Assembly (NCBI GenBank): GCA_015501585.1
Contig: JADNRY010000201.1
Coordinates: 48,163 to 112,162 of the forward strand
Source of the DNA: Rhodocollybia butyracea
Taxonomy: Eukaryota > Basidiomycota > Agaricomycetes > Agaricales > Omphalotaceae
Direction: 5' to 3'
Length of the DNA stretch: 64,000 nt
Made by a program: the position numbers and the translations under genes. The notes below the pieces were generated by a model. That model was given only the letters and a program-made list of their open reading frames with translations. It searched no databases and had not been told where the DNA came from. Position 1 is the stretch's first letter. Every line of letters begins with the position of its first letter. This document shows, in pieces, positions 1 to 11,680 of this stretch.

Positions 1-235
1 GGAATGCTAGCCTGGAGAATAATACGGTCTGCTTCGGAGTTGTACCTGGTCCCTGATGGAAATTACGGCCAAGCAGTCAACGGTGTAAGACCTATCACTA
101 TTTCCAAATGTAACTGGACTGTTGGAGTTGAGAGATGGCGGGGTGTTTCCATTTTCAAAATAAATCATGTGAGTAACCAGGTTAGTCCTGCCAAGGAATT
201 CAATAAAACTATAGAAGAACTGAAAATTTCCATAG

Positions 236-478
236 CCACTTGGAGGCCCAGAAAACAGACTGATAGATCATACAGGGATGATTTCAAAGTATAATGAACT
301 TCGGACACAGACTCGAAAAAACATTCAGACACTTACTGCTGCAGAAATGGAAAACCGAAAGATACAATTATGGAAGGCAAGAAGAGAAAATCTGTTGCTA
401 AAAAGGAAGTATGAGGAGATCAAGGGCTTGATAATGGAACTCGAATCAAGAAAAGATGTTTTGACTACTTTACACTAG
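236..478 (+). CDS. 3' end of a gene with a coiled-coil C terminus (5' part not resolved)
   Basis: An open frame of about 80 codons follows a plausible 3' splice site (..ttccatag, ending at 235) and runs to a TAG at 476-478. The product is charged and heptad-like from about residue 15 on (runs such as KARRENLLLKRKYEEIKG), so a C-terminal coiled coil is likely. Upstream sequence to base 1 is open in another frame (4-294) and probably holds part of an earlier exon, but I could not fix the junction. The next gene, on the opposite strand, also ends in a coiled coil, so the two may be distant relatives. Function is unknown. Confidence 0.35.
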   Translation, partial: PLGGPENRLIDHTGMISKYNELRTQTRKNIQTLTAAEMENRKIQLWKARRENLLLKRKYEEIKGLIMELESRKDVLTTLH

Positions 479-686
479 AAAATCGCCGACTGCGCTCGGA
501 ATGACCCATGTCTGTGATAAGTTCTATCCAAATGCTATCCACATAGGTAGATATGCACACATGTGTACTCTCGCTTAGATGAGAACAATTGTTGCCAGTG
601 TCCTGCTGTACCAGTAATAGAATGTATCAGAGCTTGCAATCGGATTAGGATACTGAGTAATCAGAGGGAAATCCACTTACCATGGT

Positions 687-1963
687 CTAATCATGAATTG
701 TCGTTGATTGCGACCTTGCCTCAAGAAGCTGGTGCTGGAGAAGAATGAAATTCCTCTCAAGCTCAGCATATCTGGTTTTCAAGATCTGCTGCTCCCCTCC
801 AGCTTCAGCCACGTTTACCCAGATCGCTTCCCAAGTCTCAATCCGACGGTTTGTGTACCTTTCCATCATCCCTTTTACATGATTTCGTTCCGGCTGCATT
901 TCCCGTACTGCTTCCAACCTTTCATAGTCCTCTCGCATGATTTCTGTATCCTCCTCCACTGATGTCTCAGTGCTACCCCGTGCCCCCATCGCGATCCGTG
1001 AGGTGGCAGTACCACTGAAAGTGTCAACTGGAATATGCAACTCGCCGCTAGAACCGATCATGCTCCAGGACGTGCCCCGAATGACCACTCGCCCACCCAA
1101 TTTGAATAAAGGTCCCTTTACAACCTCATTTTCAAGATTGTAGCATGCAACAACGGTGCGGAAGAAGATGGCACTCCACCACCAGCACATATGACTCCGA
1201 AGGCTGTAGTTTCTGGAGGATTCGGTGATAACAGCAGCCAAGCAAGCACAATCAATGACATTCATTGTTGCCTTGGATAAAGCAACAGATTGAACAAGTT
1301 TGTATCCTTTGGCCTGTCTCGCTCTTGAGAAGTCGTCGGGACCCTGTATGAACACGCGGTCAGCCTCGCCGCTGCCAGCACCCACGGCGATCAAGGTTTG
1401 GTTACTTGACTCTAGCACTCTTAAATATATAGTTATTATTATCGTCACTGATGTCTCGAAAATATACTAGGCACTTACGAAGCACCGGACACTACCTCCT
1501 TTCCCCTCGCGCAAGAATTTTCAGATGGTTTGAGTGGCCACCTATCCGGCAATCTCTCGAGCTGAATGCACCGTGTTTCTTTATTTTCTGAAACCTCGAT
1601 CCTTGCTATAATAAACTCATGCGGCATCAGCCCAGAGCTCTGTCTATAATGCTCTACCATCGTCACTTGGCAGGACTCGAGATCCCTCAGACGTCCAGAT
1701 TGGTCCCAGTTTTCGTCCCGCAACCTTGCGAGCCATTCGGTTGTGGGAAGCGTCACCTCCCGCATTTCCACGACGTTGGTAATGGTTTTCTTCGTTGGCA
1801 TAATGTCAAGTGGGGATTTATCGGCGAATGGGGACCGAAATGAAAACAAGGAAGTGAGCAAAGACTTGAGCTGCAGCATTGACATAGGAAGGGAATGAGG
1901 TTTAAAGCTGAAATCACTAGTATATGACACGTTTCTGGGAGGTCCGAGTTCTTTCTTTAGCAT
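687..1963 (-). CDS. Two-exon gene of unknown function with C-terminal coiled coil
   Basis: Exon 1 is 1479-1963 and exon 2 is 687-1419, joined in frame by a 59-nt GTAAGT...AAG intron. The product is about 405 aa; starting at the Met at 1885 would remove 26 residues. The N-terminal half has a charged segment (EWLARLRDENWDQSGRLRD), the middle is compact and hydrophobic (LESSNQTLIAVGAGSGE, SHMCWWWSAIFFRTVVACYN), and the last 110 residues are charged and heptad-like (ETSVEEDTEIMREDYERLEA). No signal peptide or clear membrane span is visible. It resembles unnamed Agaricomycete proteins, but I do not recognise a named domain and assign no function. It faces the partial gene on its left tail to tail. 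Confidence 0.6.
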
Positions 1964-3077
1964 AGATCGATGTACTTAAATACATACACGTGTAAGATTT
2001 TAACGGGGAATCGATACCAAGGCTTCAATACTAGCCGCAAGGAAGGAAGAATTTCTCACAAAGCATGGTCCAAGAGTAGGAATAGCTGTCACCTGGACTC
2101 CGTCTACCTCAATTTATTAGCCTCAAAAGTAGCCGACGTAAACGTACTCATTGAAAGTGCGTATTCAGGCAACAGAGAAGGCAAGATCGAGCTTTTTCTA
2201 TGCCTTCCTTGGAGATTACTATGCTGCTTCTAGCCTCCACCTTGCAGTGAATCTATGTGGGTAACGTAAGTAATCTGTTATTGTTTCAATTCCAGCTTCA
2301 AGTCGTAAGCTTCTCTGTTTGCTGTGAAACGGTGAAATTTGACTCAAGATTCTCAGCTTTGACCATGCTAAAAAAGGTGCTTTGGCTCACCGGAAGTATA
2401 CTGGCTAATAGTGTGGAATAGCTAGCTAGTTACAAGGCGAGAGGAAGGATAACATACTCTGGGCAATGAACAACAGCATTGACCGATTTAATATTTATAT
2501 GGCAGTACTTAATTGGAGCAATACTTAGATGGAAGGAAATGTATTAAGCCAGTCTCAAGGAAAAAGCCAGCTATGCCTGTTTCGTGTGCACCTATATAAA
2601 TCTGGAACGTAATGCGACGAGCTATGACGATACTGAGTGCCCATGAGCTCAACTCCATCGATGGCAAGCTCTAATGACGGTACTATCGATGTCTAGTTTT
2701 CTTCTTATGTGCTAAGTAGATCTGAAAATCCAATCCTATCAATCTTCTCTGGAGACTTTCTTTGTATACCACTTCCTCGTAGCCACTTGAGTTTCCGTTC
2801 GCTCCCTATAATTCCACTGTGTGTGGTATCGCCTTTGGATTAAGCTTTGCATCGATGAGTAACGAACTCTTGTTCTTGCAACTCAACCTTTTCGTCCGTT
2901 ACTGAATTGGACTACACGTTTTGTTAATGTATATACATCAATTACTATTTAAACTCTGGTAATCCTTATATCCACCGTGAACAAGCCTATGGGGACTCGA
3001 AACTCCCTCCCCTTCGCATACAGCAAACACCACTTCTCCAAGTTCAGTCTTCTCTTAATCCTTCCCCTTGCAATTGC
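1964..3077. other. Intergenic, no supported gene
   Basis: AT-rich sequence with only short open frames in all six readings. It probably includes the promoter of the minus-strand gene starting at 1963. Nothing else was recognised. Confidence 0.5.
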
Positions 3078-3383
3078 TCAGGTATCTATACTTTCTGGGC
3101 TCAGACTGACAAAGCCCCAGACCTGAGAACTGACAGTTCCCATGTTCATGTCGGATTGAAGCGAGTTATGGTGGGGACCATGCAAGTCACCGCACGACAG
3201 ATGATCGATGAGGACTCCTCCGAGATTATAATAAGACATACGCGCCGCTGCTGCTCCATGGAGGTTGTTATATTCAGCACCGGTAACCGCCGACTCCAAG
3301 CCAACGGCGCATTGAAAGGGGTGCAGTAAGTACACGAGCACATAATTACCTCGAGGTAGATCGCTCACAGGTAAATAATTCAT
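3078..3383 (-). CDS. Small ORF, possible exon of an unknown gene
   Basis: A 101-codon open frame with protein-like composition (stretches such as VYLLHPFQCAVGLESAVTG and LHGAAAARMSYYNLGGVLI). It could be a single exon, but I did not find convincing partner exons or a family match. Spurious translation is possible. Confidence 0.25.
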   Translation of the reverse strand: MNYLPVSDLPRGNYVLVYLLHPFQCAVGLESAVTGAEYNNLHGAAAARMSYYNLGGVLIDHLSCGDLHGPHHNSLQSDMNMGTVSSQVWGFVSLSPESIDT

Positions 3384-4042
3384 TTCGTCAGGAGGTTGAA
3401 GTTATCGGTTCAGCATTTCTATTGCCTACAAGCGAAAAGACCTCAGGCTATTGCGCGCGAGGTGAGCGCGGCATCGCAGAAACTTTAATGTTACGTCGTA
3501 AGACTCCGATGAGCACGCAAGGTATTTGAGGCATATGCCCCATCCAAAAGGATAAGATCGGATGAAGACAAAATTAGATGAGTCATAGCAAGTAGAGAAA
3601 TATAGAAGGCCAAAGCTGCATATTTTAAGCTTAATTCGAGTCAAATGTTATCTCAGAAGCTCAGGGAATTGACAATATTTATTAACGATAATGAAATCTT
3701 GATCAAAACATTGATCCACTTTCGATACAGCTGTCCGTTCAATGACATAGAATACAAACATAGCACTCCGGAAATATCAATGCGACCTCGGTCTTGCCTC
3801 GGGCTGAGATAGGTCGTTGTTGATAATCATTCATCACCCCTTCGTCAGTCTTCCGACTGAGGCGACTTGAATGTCAGCCACTCTTTCTTTGAGAGCGGCT
3901 GTTACCTCTTAACACCCCACCTCTTCCCCATGCTCCAGTAATTCCCCGAGTCTACACCCATGGCAAATTCCGGAGTTTATGATCATTGTCCGTCAATACC
4001 TAGGCCAAAGATTTGATTGCGTTAGAGCGAGAGTCACAGTGC
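3384..4042. other. Intergenic, no supported gene
   Basis: Short open frames only. The stretch separates the small ORF from the 3' end of the first membrane-protein gene. Nothing else was recognised. Confidence 0.4.
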
Positions 4043-4745
4043 TCATATACAAACTTGCCTCATTTCAAGGGATTGGCAAGCCTCACTGGGGGGTTTATAT
4101 AGGCCTCGAGGAACCAGTTTCAAAATCACTAAAAACCATCTTGTCAATCTATTTACTTTCAGCCATTCCATTCCACTCACAATGGACAAACTTATAGTAC
4201 TCATCTGTGCACGTCGTAGCTGATGTTTCCGTCGCCTTCGAATCAACCAGTATGCAATGATGATAAGAAAAAGCAAGACAATGCCCCCGATTGCGCCTCC
4301 TAATGCTTTTGATGTTGACGTTGACTGCTTGTTAACAGCATCATCTGAACTGGTTCCTGAGGATGTGGGGGATGGTGTGGGTGAGGTAGTTGAAAGAGGT
4401 GTACTACTGCTAGAGGGAATGGGTGAAGTAGCTGAGGAGATTGTAGAGGTGTGTGGAATAGTTGGAGAGAGTGTAGAGGAGGTGTGTGAAGTAGCTGAAG
4501 AGAGTGTGGGGGTAGTATCACGAGCTATAGAGACAGTGACTAAAAAAAGTAGCATCATTCAAGGAAGCTTTGGAAGAAGGAATCTGAGTGGCCGCACCAG
4601 TAGTGTGTACTATAGTAATGACCCTGGAGACGGGGCTAGGAGGATTTAAACTGGGGAAAGGGATGGGGAAAGTTATAGTTGGGAAGGACAAGGGCTCAAT
4701 AACGCCTGGTAACTGTGGGATCTCCGATCCGGTGCACTGCTCATC
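4043..4745 (-). CDS. Single-pass membrane protein 1 with Ser/Thr-rich stalk (3' part of gene)
   Basis: Reading leftward, an upstream exon starts after a 3' splice site at 4746 and encodes a Pro-rich ectodomain piece (DEQCTGSEIPQLPG...). A Ser/Thr/Pro stalk of about 60 residues follows (TPTPSPTSSGTSSDD), then one membrane span (GGAIGGIVLLFLIIIAYWL), a stop-transfer cluster RRRRK and a short basic tail. The layout is that of type I surface proteins common in Agaricomycetes: glycosylated stalk, one helix, cytoplasmic tail. The junction near 4530-4575 and the true start were not resolved; earlier exons may reach about 5.2 kb (an open frame lies at 5039-5236). Two relatives lie at 7.3-8.9 and 10.2-11.7 kb. 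Function unknown; a wall or surface sensor is only a guess. Confidence 0.5.
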
Positions 4746-5239
4746 CTGAGAGCGTGAGTTTAATCAGCCAAACATCGGGCTTTTTTTTTGCAGGCTTACC
4801 AGCAAGGGAGAACAAAGATCAACCATGTTTTCCTGGAAAAGAGGGGGGTGGGCAACGGAGGGTTGTGTCTATACGACATACCTTTTATGATCTTATAGTG
4901 GCTCAGGTCCATTGCCTTGGAAATCCTTTACTGAGATGCGGACTCAGCGGGGCGTCTAGGATACCAACATTTATAACACATTCTATGGATACCATGGTCA
5001 GTGTCCTACCGACCTGCTTGTAGGTTACGAGCAGCACTTCATAGATCATGACTTTTCACAACCTGGTCTTCAGCAAGGTGATACGTATTATGTACAGCAC
5101 CGGCATAACTTCTTCCAATACGTTCGTTGATATCAAATACTGTCCCCAGAAACAATGGATCCTTGATAAGAGGTTCGTCAACTGGAGGATACAAGGCACA
5201 TCTTTCTACTCCGCCTATTATATCCAAATCCCTCATCTG

Positions 5240-7327
5240 CCACCCTCAGTATGAACCGTACTTGATTCTAGTCTACTTGTCGATCAACATCCCGAGGCGC
5301 CACACTATTAATAGATTCAACTGAAACTTTAGTTTTCAGAGCTCGGCGAGCGTGAAACGGTACGCTAAAATCTTGGATACCACATATTGAAGCGAGCTGT
5401 ATGCGGGGCTTAATCGAGTTGACTCCCTGTAGGTTTCCCATCCCAACCAGATCTGCAAGTGCCTCTGTGATCCCTAATCCATTCTAGGTATATCTGGAGT
5501 ATATACTCAGTGGGGAACAATTAGATTTCATTCCAGTAGTAGAGTAGTAAGAGCAGTGTATGTGATAGAAAGATGGAACGGAATGGATAATGGGGCGTGG
5601 CACGCGGAAAGCAGCGTCGAATGGACATGAACCATGGGCCATGCTCGTCCATGTACGAAATCCGAATTCTGGGTTTCAAACCTCTTATCTCCAGAGTTTT
5701 TTTGCATGCCGAAATATCCGTTGCGGCAGTGTGCTCGCTATGTGGGTCGCCTAGGATCGCCTGCGCTACCAGGTTCATTGATAATGGTAAGCAAATACAA
5801 TCTGACGCTGATCCCATTCACTGCCAGTTAACAGCGAGGGCAGTGTAGCCATTGGACAGAAATTTAAGCAATCTCGGGGTCAGGCGTTCGAAGGAGGGAA
5901 GTGGAGTTGAATGGACGATAGACTCGTAAAATGGACAGAAAGGAAAAAGTAGTAACATCGATGATTTTGTGATGTAGACTGCGTCGTACCACTTCCCTAT
6001 CGTCTTTCCCAGTGTGTTCACGGTGGTTGGATTTTTCAGGGAGAACAGACACTGGCAGGGTACGGGGGCACCGTCGGAAACCATTACAGCGAATGCACAG
6101 TCTAATGGACGATAGTGAGAACCTGATTAATGAAGCCTCGTCAAACGATCCAAGACATTCAGACCACCGTTACGGCTCAGTTCCAGAAAGAATGATCAAT
6201 CACAAACTTCTTGACTTGTGATATTGTTCGTAAGACTATGAGAAGATGAAAAGATGAGAAGCTGTGATGATATCATCGCCTTGGGTTCGTGGTTCTGCGA
6301 GCTCTGGTTTCGCCGATTTGATAAGTAACCGCAACCCATATGTAGTAGTACAATCCTTTCTCCAGTCTCCACACCCATCAAATATAGATCTAGAGGCCAT
6401 GCAGATGTTGGTAACTGGAAGAGGGTATCAGACGTGTTCGTAGAGAGAGTTTGGAAGTCAAGAGTGGAGGATCTGAGGTCTTATCCGCCCGCCGAATACC
6501 GTTCTCCAATATATAGATTTACACTTTGACATTGTTTCCGCCCGAAGTAGGGATATTATTATTTGCGATGTACCTGTTCCGTTTCAAAACACTCTGAGAT
6601 CTTCGAACGGGTGGCGCTCAATTCTCGAATGTCCCTGTGTTCTCGAATGTCTCTGTGTCTGAGTCCTGACGCGGACGGTACAGTCGCGGGGCTTGGGTGT
6701 GGGCGCCGAGGCTTGGTGCCAATGCAGTCTTCAAAGCTGGGAGGAATACACTTGAGGACTCTTCTGAAGAGACACTGTAGAACCGTTAACGAGAGCCGTG
6801 GTATAGGATTAGAAACTTCAAACTTTTCAAGCCCACAAATGATTGCGTTACAGAAGGATTCTAAGTGAATAAGTGTTGGATTCAGCGTACCTCAATATCA
6901 ATACGGGCCAATTTCATCGCTCTTTCCAACCAAAAAAATTAGTAGCCGAAAAAGGCCTATGCGTCGACGGTTGACCGCAGTTCCAGCAGCGCTATTTTTC
7001 GTATCGTATCGTATCCTCTTGAGCGAATGAAGGAAACCAGGTGAAATTGAATCCAGAGTGTGTCCGCACGCACTACACCATCACCGTCGTATGAAATCAA
7101 CGATAGAAAGAAACAGAAAGAAGTGCCTTCATTTAGACGCTGGACGCCCAACTGGATTTGTAATCTGATCGATGAACAAAGTTACCATAAAGGGTAAAAA
7201 TCACTAGCCACATATACATGAGCAATGTTAATGAGCGCCTGAGCGCTGAGCATAAGTACAAGCAGTCGGTATTTTACATGATTTTCAATAAAATACACTT
7301 TAACTAGCTTTCAACTAGCTATTAAAC
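5240..7327. other. Gene-poor interval
   Basis: Overlapping open frames of 60-100 codons occur on both strands (for example 5521-5817 minus and 6563-6868 plus). None has a family signature or a convincing splice context. It may hold remnants of genes I cannot resolve. Confidence 0.3.
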
Positions 7328-8887
7328 TCATGCAGAGTCCTGCCGAGATCCATAGTTGGGCGGATGAAGAGTCATCACTTCTTCCACTCTTCGAATCCGC
7401 TCAAGGATTTCGGACACTCTTTGCTCTATCTGATCTGTAATCTCTTTACGAACACCCTCATTATCCACGTCTCTGTTCAATAAATTTCCAGTGCCACGCT
7501 GTTCCTCGATTGCAATTGCGCCCATCGCATGCTTCGTTTCTCGCATTCCTGCTTGTGTGGGTCGAGCAGTATCTAGGTAGAGAGTGTCGGCTGTGTGAGA
7601 CGGAAGGAATAGTACCTGAGGCCTGAGTGCTAACACACTTACCTGCTATTGGGGGATGACGAATCATTCGCTTGGAACGTCCTGTGGTAGTGATACCATT
7701 ATCATTGGAGGCATCGCTAAAATCGTCACAAATCAACGTTGTGGAGACACGCCTTCAGTCGGTATAGTTACAATGGATAAACAGCATTCTGTATATCTTC
7801 CAGCTGATGCGTTCGCGCTCTTTGTCGCCTTCGAGCCCCCAAATATGTGAGGAGTATCAAAACGAAAACTATTGCACCAATAACTCCACCAATAACGGCT
7901 CCTAGTATATTATTTGTACTTATATGAGATGGAGGCGCTTGTGATGGCGAGCTACTAATGAATATTTAGTGCTCAATCCTGAAAAAATAGTGAAATACTC
8001 ACGGCTTGGCGGAAGAACTCGTAGCATGTACAAGAGTTCTATTCGTTGAATGAACTTTCATTTTCTCGTCTATGGAAAAAGCTACTCACGAGAGGGGCGA
8101 CTCGGAAGGGGTAGTGGTGGTGGATAAAGTAGGAGTTGAGGACGTAGACCAAGCATCATGCGAGCTGGATGGATATGTGACGGTCCTCTGGGTTCGGCTT
8201 TCAGTATTCAAGGTCATACTCATTAGATTGGGGGAATACTCACGAATCGGCTTCACTGAAGAAGGGAAAAAATACACTCTCACTGGTGATGGATGAGCTA
8301 ATTTTATTCCAAGTTCATGAAGTCCAATTTACATCGATTCCAGATCCGGGAAAGGCGGCGGCTGTAACTCGTTGCTTTGTGCTATAGCGTTCACACAAAG
8401 TAGCACACTGTCAAGGGGGGGATATTATTAGTTAAAATACGAGAGCAAAGGGCACTATCAGAGTGGAGGACAAAGGACCTGCAATTAACTCACCCAAATA
8501 GTAGACTCAGTGGAAGGAGCATCCAGGGAGAGTGACGGCCGCAAAGCGATGGATCTAAGAGGTAAGAGGAAAGATAAGTAAAGGCAGGTTTCTCGCCTGT
8601 GCTAGAATGTTGATCGCAGTTTCAAAGGCTTGGCTTACCATCTGTTGCCTCTTTCCAATAAATTATTGATCAGAGCCCGGAAGGGAGTTGCTTGAGAAGT
8701 AATCCTGATCATTGGATAGCTTTAGTTGATTCTTGCCATGTTGATCAAGAACTTCGGGTGCTTTTCGCTGTCCACGGATTAGGAATTTTAGACCCGGCCA
8801 CTGGCCAGAAGAAAAGCGCGAATCACAAACCACATAAGGCCTGATGTAAGGCCAAAGCGAGCTGGTTATGGAAGATGGTACTACCAC
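7328..8887 (-). CDS. Single-pass membrane protein 2 with Ser/Thr-rich stalk and cytoplasmic coiled coil
   Basis: A multi-exon gene read right to left. N-terminal ectodomain exons lie at about 8663-8887 and 8470-8560. A Ser/Thr-rich stalk exon follows at about 8090-8245 (STSSTPTLSTTTTPSESP). A membrane exon near 7800-7960 encodes one hydrophobic helix (GAVIGGVIGAIVFVLILLTY) and the basic cluster ARRRQRAR. The cytoplasmic tail contains DASNDNGITTTG, is interrupted by an intron at about 7591-7643 (..GCAG/gtaagt...cacag/CC), and ends in a short coiled coil (ERIRRVEEVMTLHPPNYGS). The tail is closely matched by the gene at 10.24 kb, and the membrane part resembles the gene at 4.04 kb. Exon borders in the ectodomain are approximate. 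Function unknown. Confidence 0.55.
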
Positions 8888-9253
8888 ATGGAGTTTTAGA
8901 GAGCGAGTTGATTTAATGAGACATCCAGTCTTTTTCTACGCGTTGTATTATAGGCGCACACTCATGCATGGTGTAGCTGTGTACGTTTGACCTCCGAAAC
9001 ACCAGCAATAAGTGCTCCAGTATCGAAACTTTGGAAAGAATCGAGAAGTGCTTCATTGTATTTTGAGATAAAGCTTATGCTAGCGACCCATTGACCTAGA
9101 TATGTGAGTCCGCCCCAACGGTGCGATAGGTTAAAGCGATGAGAGCGATGAGAGCTGATGAGAGTAACAGTTGCTGGCTGTACGTAAGTAACGTGACTTG
9201 AGTTCGACGATCACGATTCACTCAATAGTAATTTCAATTCTTTTCCCTTGACC

Positions 9254-10015
9254 ATGAACGACAACAAACCTAATCTTCCTCGACGTAAAGCTCCCCGCTC
9301 TCGGCGTCGCAATCGTCCCACGACCTCGGATCCGGAGATAGATGGTACTCACAAGAACTCAGCAACGGAAGCTTTTGCTTCGGCGAGTGCTTCGAGTGGC
9401 GTGCGTTACGCCTTCCTATTCTAGATTTCAGAATAAGAATCACTGATCATACGCATAGCCTTCAAGGTCATCTCAGACAACCGCCCGAGCATCACCCTAC
9501 CCCGTTCAAGCACCAGACTGCTCGGCAGCCAGGGCTGCGAACCAACCTGTGTTAGGCATTCCACCTGGTCCAGACGATCCTACTGTCCGCTTCATTACGC
9601 TGCATGATTCCAGCACGAAACAGCCTTGGATTATAGTGCGTCTGTGGCCCATGTCTAGCACATGGAATGACCAGATGTACGGATGGTTTTTGGATATTCT
9701 CGACCTCCAGCGACAGATGATGCCGCCCCGGATGATCTCGCGGTGCTACAGGCCTCCAATGGAGCCTGGATTGAGATTCGGACTTTGGAGCATAATTGCA
9801 GGATAGCATGGAATCGGGAGTTCCCCTCGAATGATGAGAAGTATTTTGTCATGGAAGGAACTCGTCTTTTGTGTATAGGGGTGCAGAAGTCATCGGAGAG
9901 ATCACCATTCCTTTACATAGTTGTCGCCGCGATCCCTTCTATGGGAAGGATTTCCATGCTCTTGATTTTGACGCCTAATATATCTCTGTACCTATATATT
10001 TCCATTTACTTATAA
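9254..10015 (+). CDS. Gene of unknown function with disordered N terminus; frame change inside exon 2
   Basis: The start at 9254 has good context (gaccATGaa). Exon 1 (9254-9400) encodes a basic Arg/Ser/Pro-rich segment (RRKAPRSRRRNRPTTSDPE). A GTGCGT...TAG intron leads in frame to exon 2 at 9459, which reads SRSSQTTARASPYPVQAP and then PPGPDDPTVRFITLHDSS. Around 9,670-9,690 the protein-like reading moves to another frame (NGAWIEIRTLEHNCRIAW, KYFVMEGTRLLCIG), so either a short intron was missed or one base was lost. No domain recognised. The gene lies between two members of the membrane-protein family on the other strand. Confidence 0.4.
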
Positions 10016-10239
10016 CGGTTTGTTCCATTAGGTCCCGCGGGTATCCCTACTTCGATAACTCCAGTCATTGATCTACCCCGAACACCAAGTTTAATCTATC
10101 ATGTTTGAAAGGTACGGAGCGCCGAAGTCGTCTCAGGCCTCAGCCTGAGATCTGATTCATAAACGGTCAACCGACATGACCGTAGAATTAAAATTGCGCT
10201 TCACATAGCGTTCGTGTTTTAGGCTAGTACATTTTCATA

Positions 10240-11680
10240 CTAAGCTAATACAGTGCTAGGCTGAGACCGGTAGTCGGGTGGACGATCAGTCACCAAGGCT
10301 TCTTCCACTCTTCGAAGCCGCTCAAGGATTTCAGCCATTCGTTGCTCTATCAAAGCTGTGATCTCTGCATAAATGCCCTTATTATCTCTAAGGTTCCATA
10401 ACCCCCGGGTACCACAGTGTTCTATTGTTTGCTCTTGTTCTTTCATTTCCAAGGGTTTGAATGTATCAATACTACCTAAGTGATTGCATGAGATAGGAAG
10501 TTATTGTATTTGAGCGAACTCGCCAGTTGGAGAATGACAGATCATTGACCAAGGACCTGTGCTAGTGATCGTGGTATCATTATTGGTGGAGGCATCGCTA
10601 GAAAAAGAACACATTAGCCTTTTCAAGGCCTTGTAAGTATATGTTTCCGGTAGATATAATTACCGAGGGGGAATAGCATCATCTTGCCATACATCTTGTG
10701 GCTGATGCAACCGCCGCCCCCTACGCTGTCTTCGAACCAACCAGTACGCGAGGATGATTAAAACGAGAACTGCTGCGCAATAATCCCACCAGTTATGGTC
10801 CCTGTGGTTCTCGCCCTTGTATGGAATGAAGAAGAGGCGTGATTGAACGGAGCGCTACGAGTGACTTTTGAGCACTCAAACCTCGGAGTAATTGGGAGTA
10901 CTCGTTTGTACTCACACTCCAGAAGAACTTGATGTATTCACACGAGTTCTATTCATCCAATGAGCTTTCACCTTCATGTTTAAGGGAAAAGGGCTACTAA
11001 CGAAGTGGGTGATATTGTAGTGTTGAACAACGGCTGAGAAACTGACGAAGCGGAAGTAATGGTTCCTGAGGCCGATGTCGTTCTTGTGAGGATATTTAAC
11101 CCAGACATTGATGTGCTATATAATGCGTAAGTGACGCTGGTAAATTTTAATTTCGACTAACCCAAAACTTGTAACATGGGGGACCAGGCCTGATGAGATG
11201 ACTTTGAGTGTAGATAAAGGAAGACTGAATCCGCTGAGCGCACATTTGGTATTCAGGACGGAAATACTTACGAAATGTCGCTGGAATTGGGACTAGTTTC
11301 AGCTGTCGACTGACTAGTGGTAAATGAGCGATCTTTTAGTTTCGCCATGAGCCAATGAAATCAAATTTACCTAGAGCTCGAGGTGGGAGCTTGAAACGGT
11401 GGCGCGGCAGTCTGTGCTCCCATACAAAGTACGCTGTGAGTGGGGAATGCCATCAACAAATCAACAAAGCACTTTCGAATCGAGGACCAAGGCCCCCCGA
11501 TCCACTCACCCGAGTAGCAGGTTCAGAAGGAGCATCTAGGAGAACTAATGATGGCAAAACAACCGCCCTAGGACTAGGAAGTAGAAGGTATAAGTAACAG
11601 GCAGCTGGTTACTCGCCTGTGCTGGAACGTTGGTTGCAACCTCGATTTGGCATCTGTTATACATTTTCAAACGTGGTGGT
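10240..11680 (-). pseudogene. Single-pass membrane protein 3, frameshifted paralog
   Basis: The tail exon (10240-10452) matches the neighbour at 7.33 kb: both encode EQR-x-x-EILER-x-RRVEE followed by a PP-x-Y motif. The membrane exon near 10,725-10,830 encodes a Gly/Ile/Val helix followed by a basic cluster. However, the helix stays open only if one extra G is supplied near 10,783; as written the frame hits TAA. Stalk and ectodomain remnants continue rightward to about 11.7 kb, where the sequence again resembles the N-terminal exon at 8.66 kb. It is therefore a decaying duplicate, unless the missing base is an assembly error. Confidence 0.45.
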
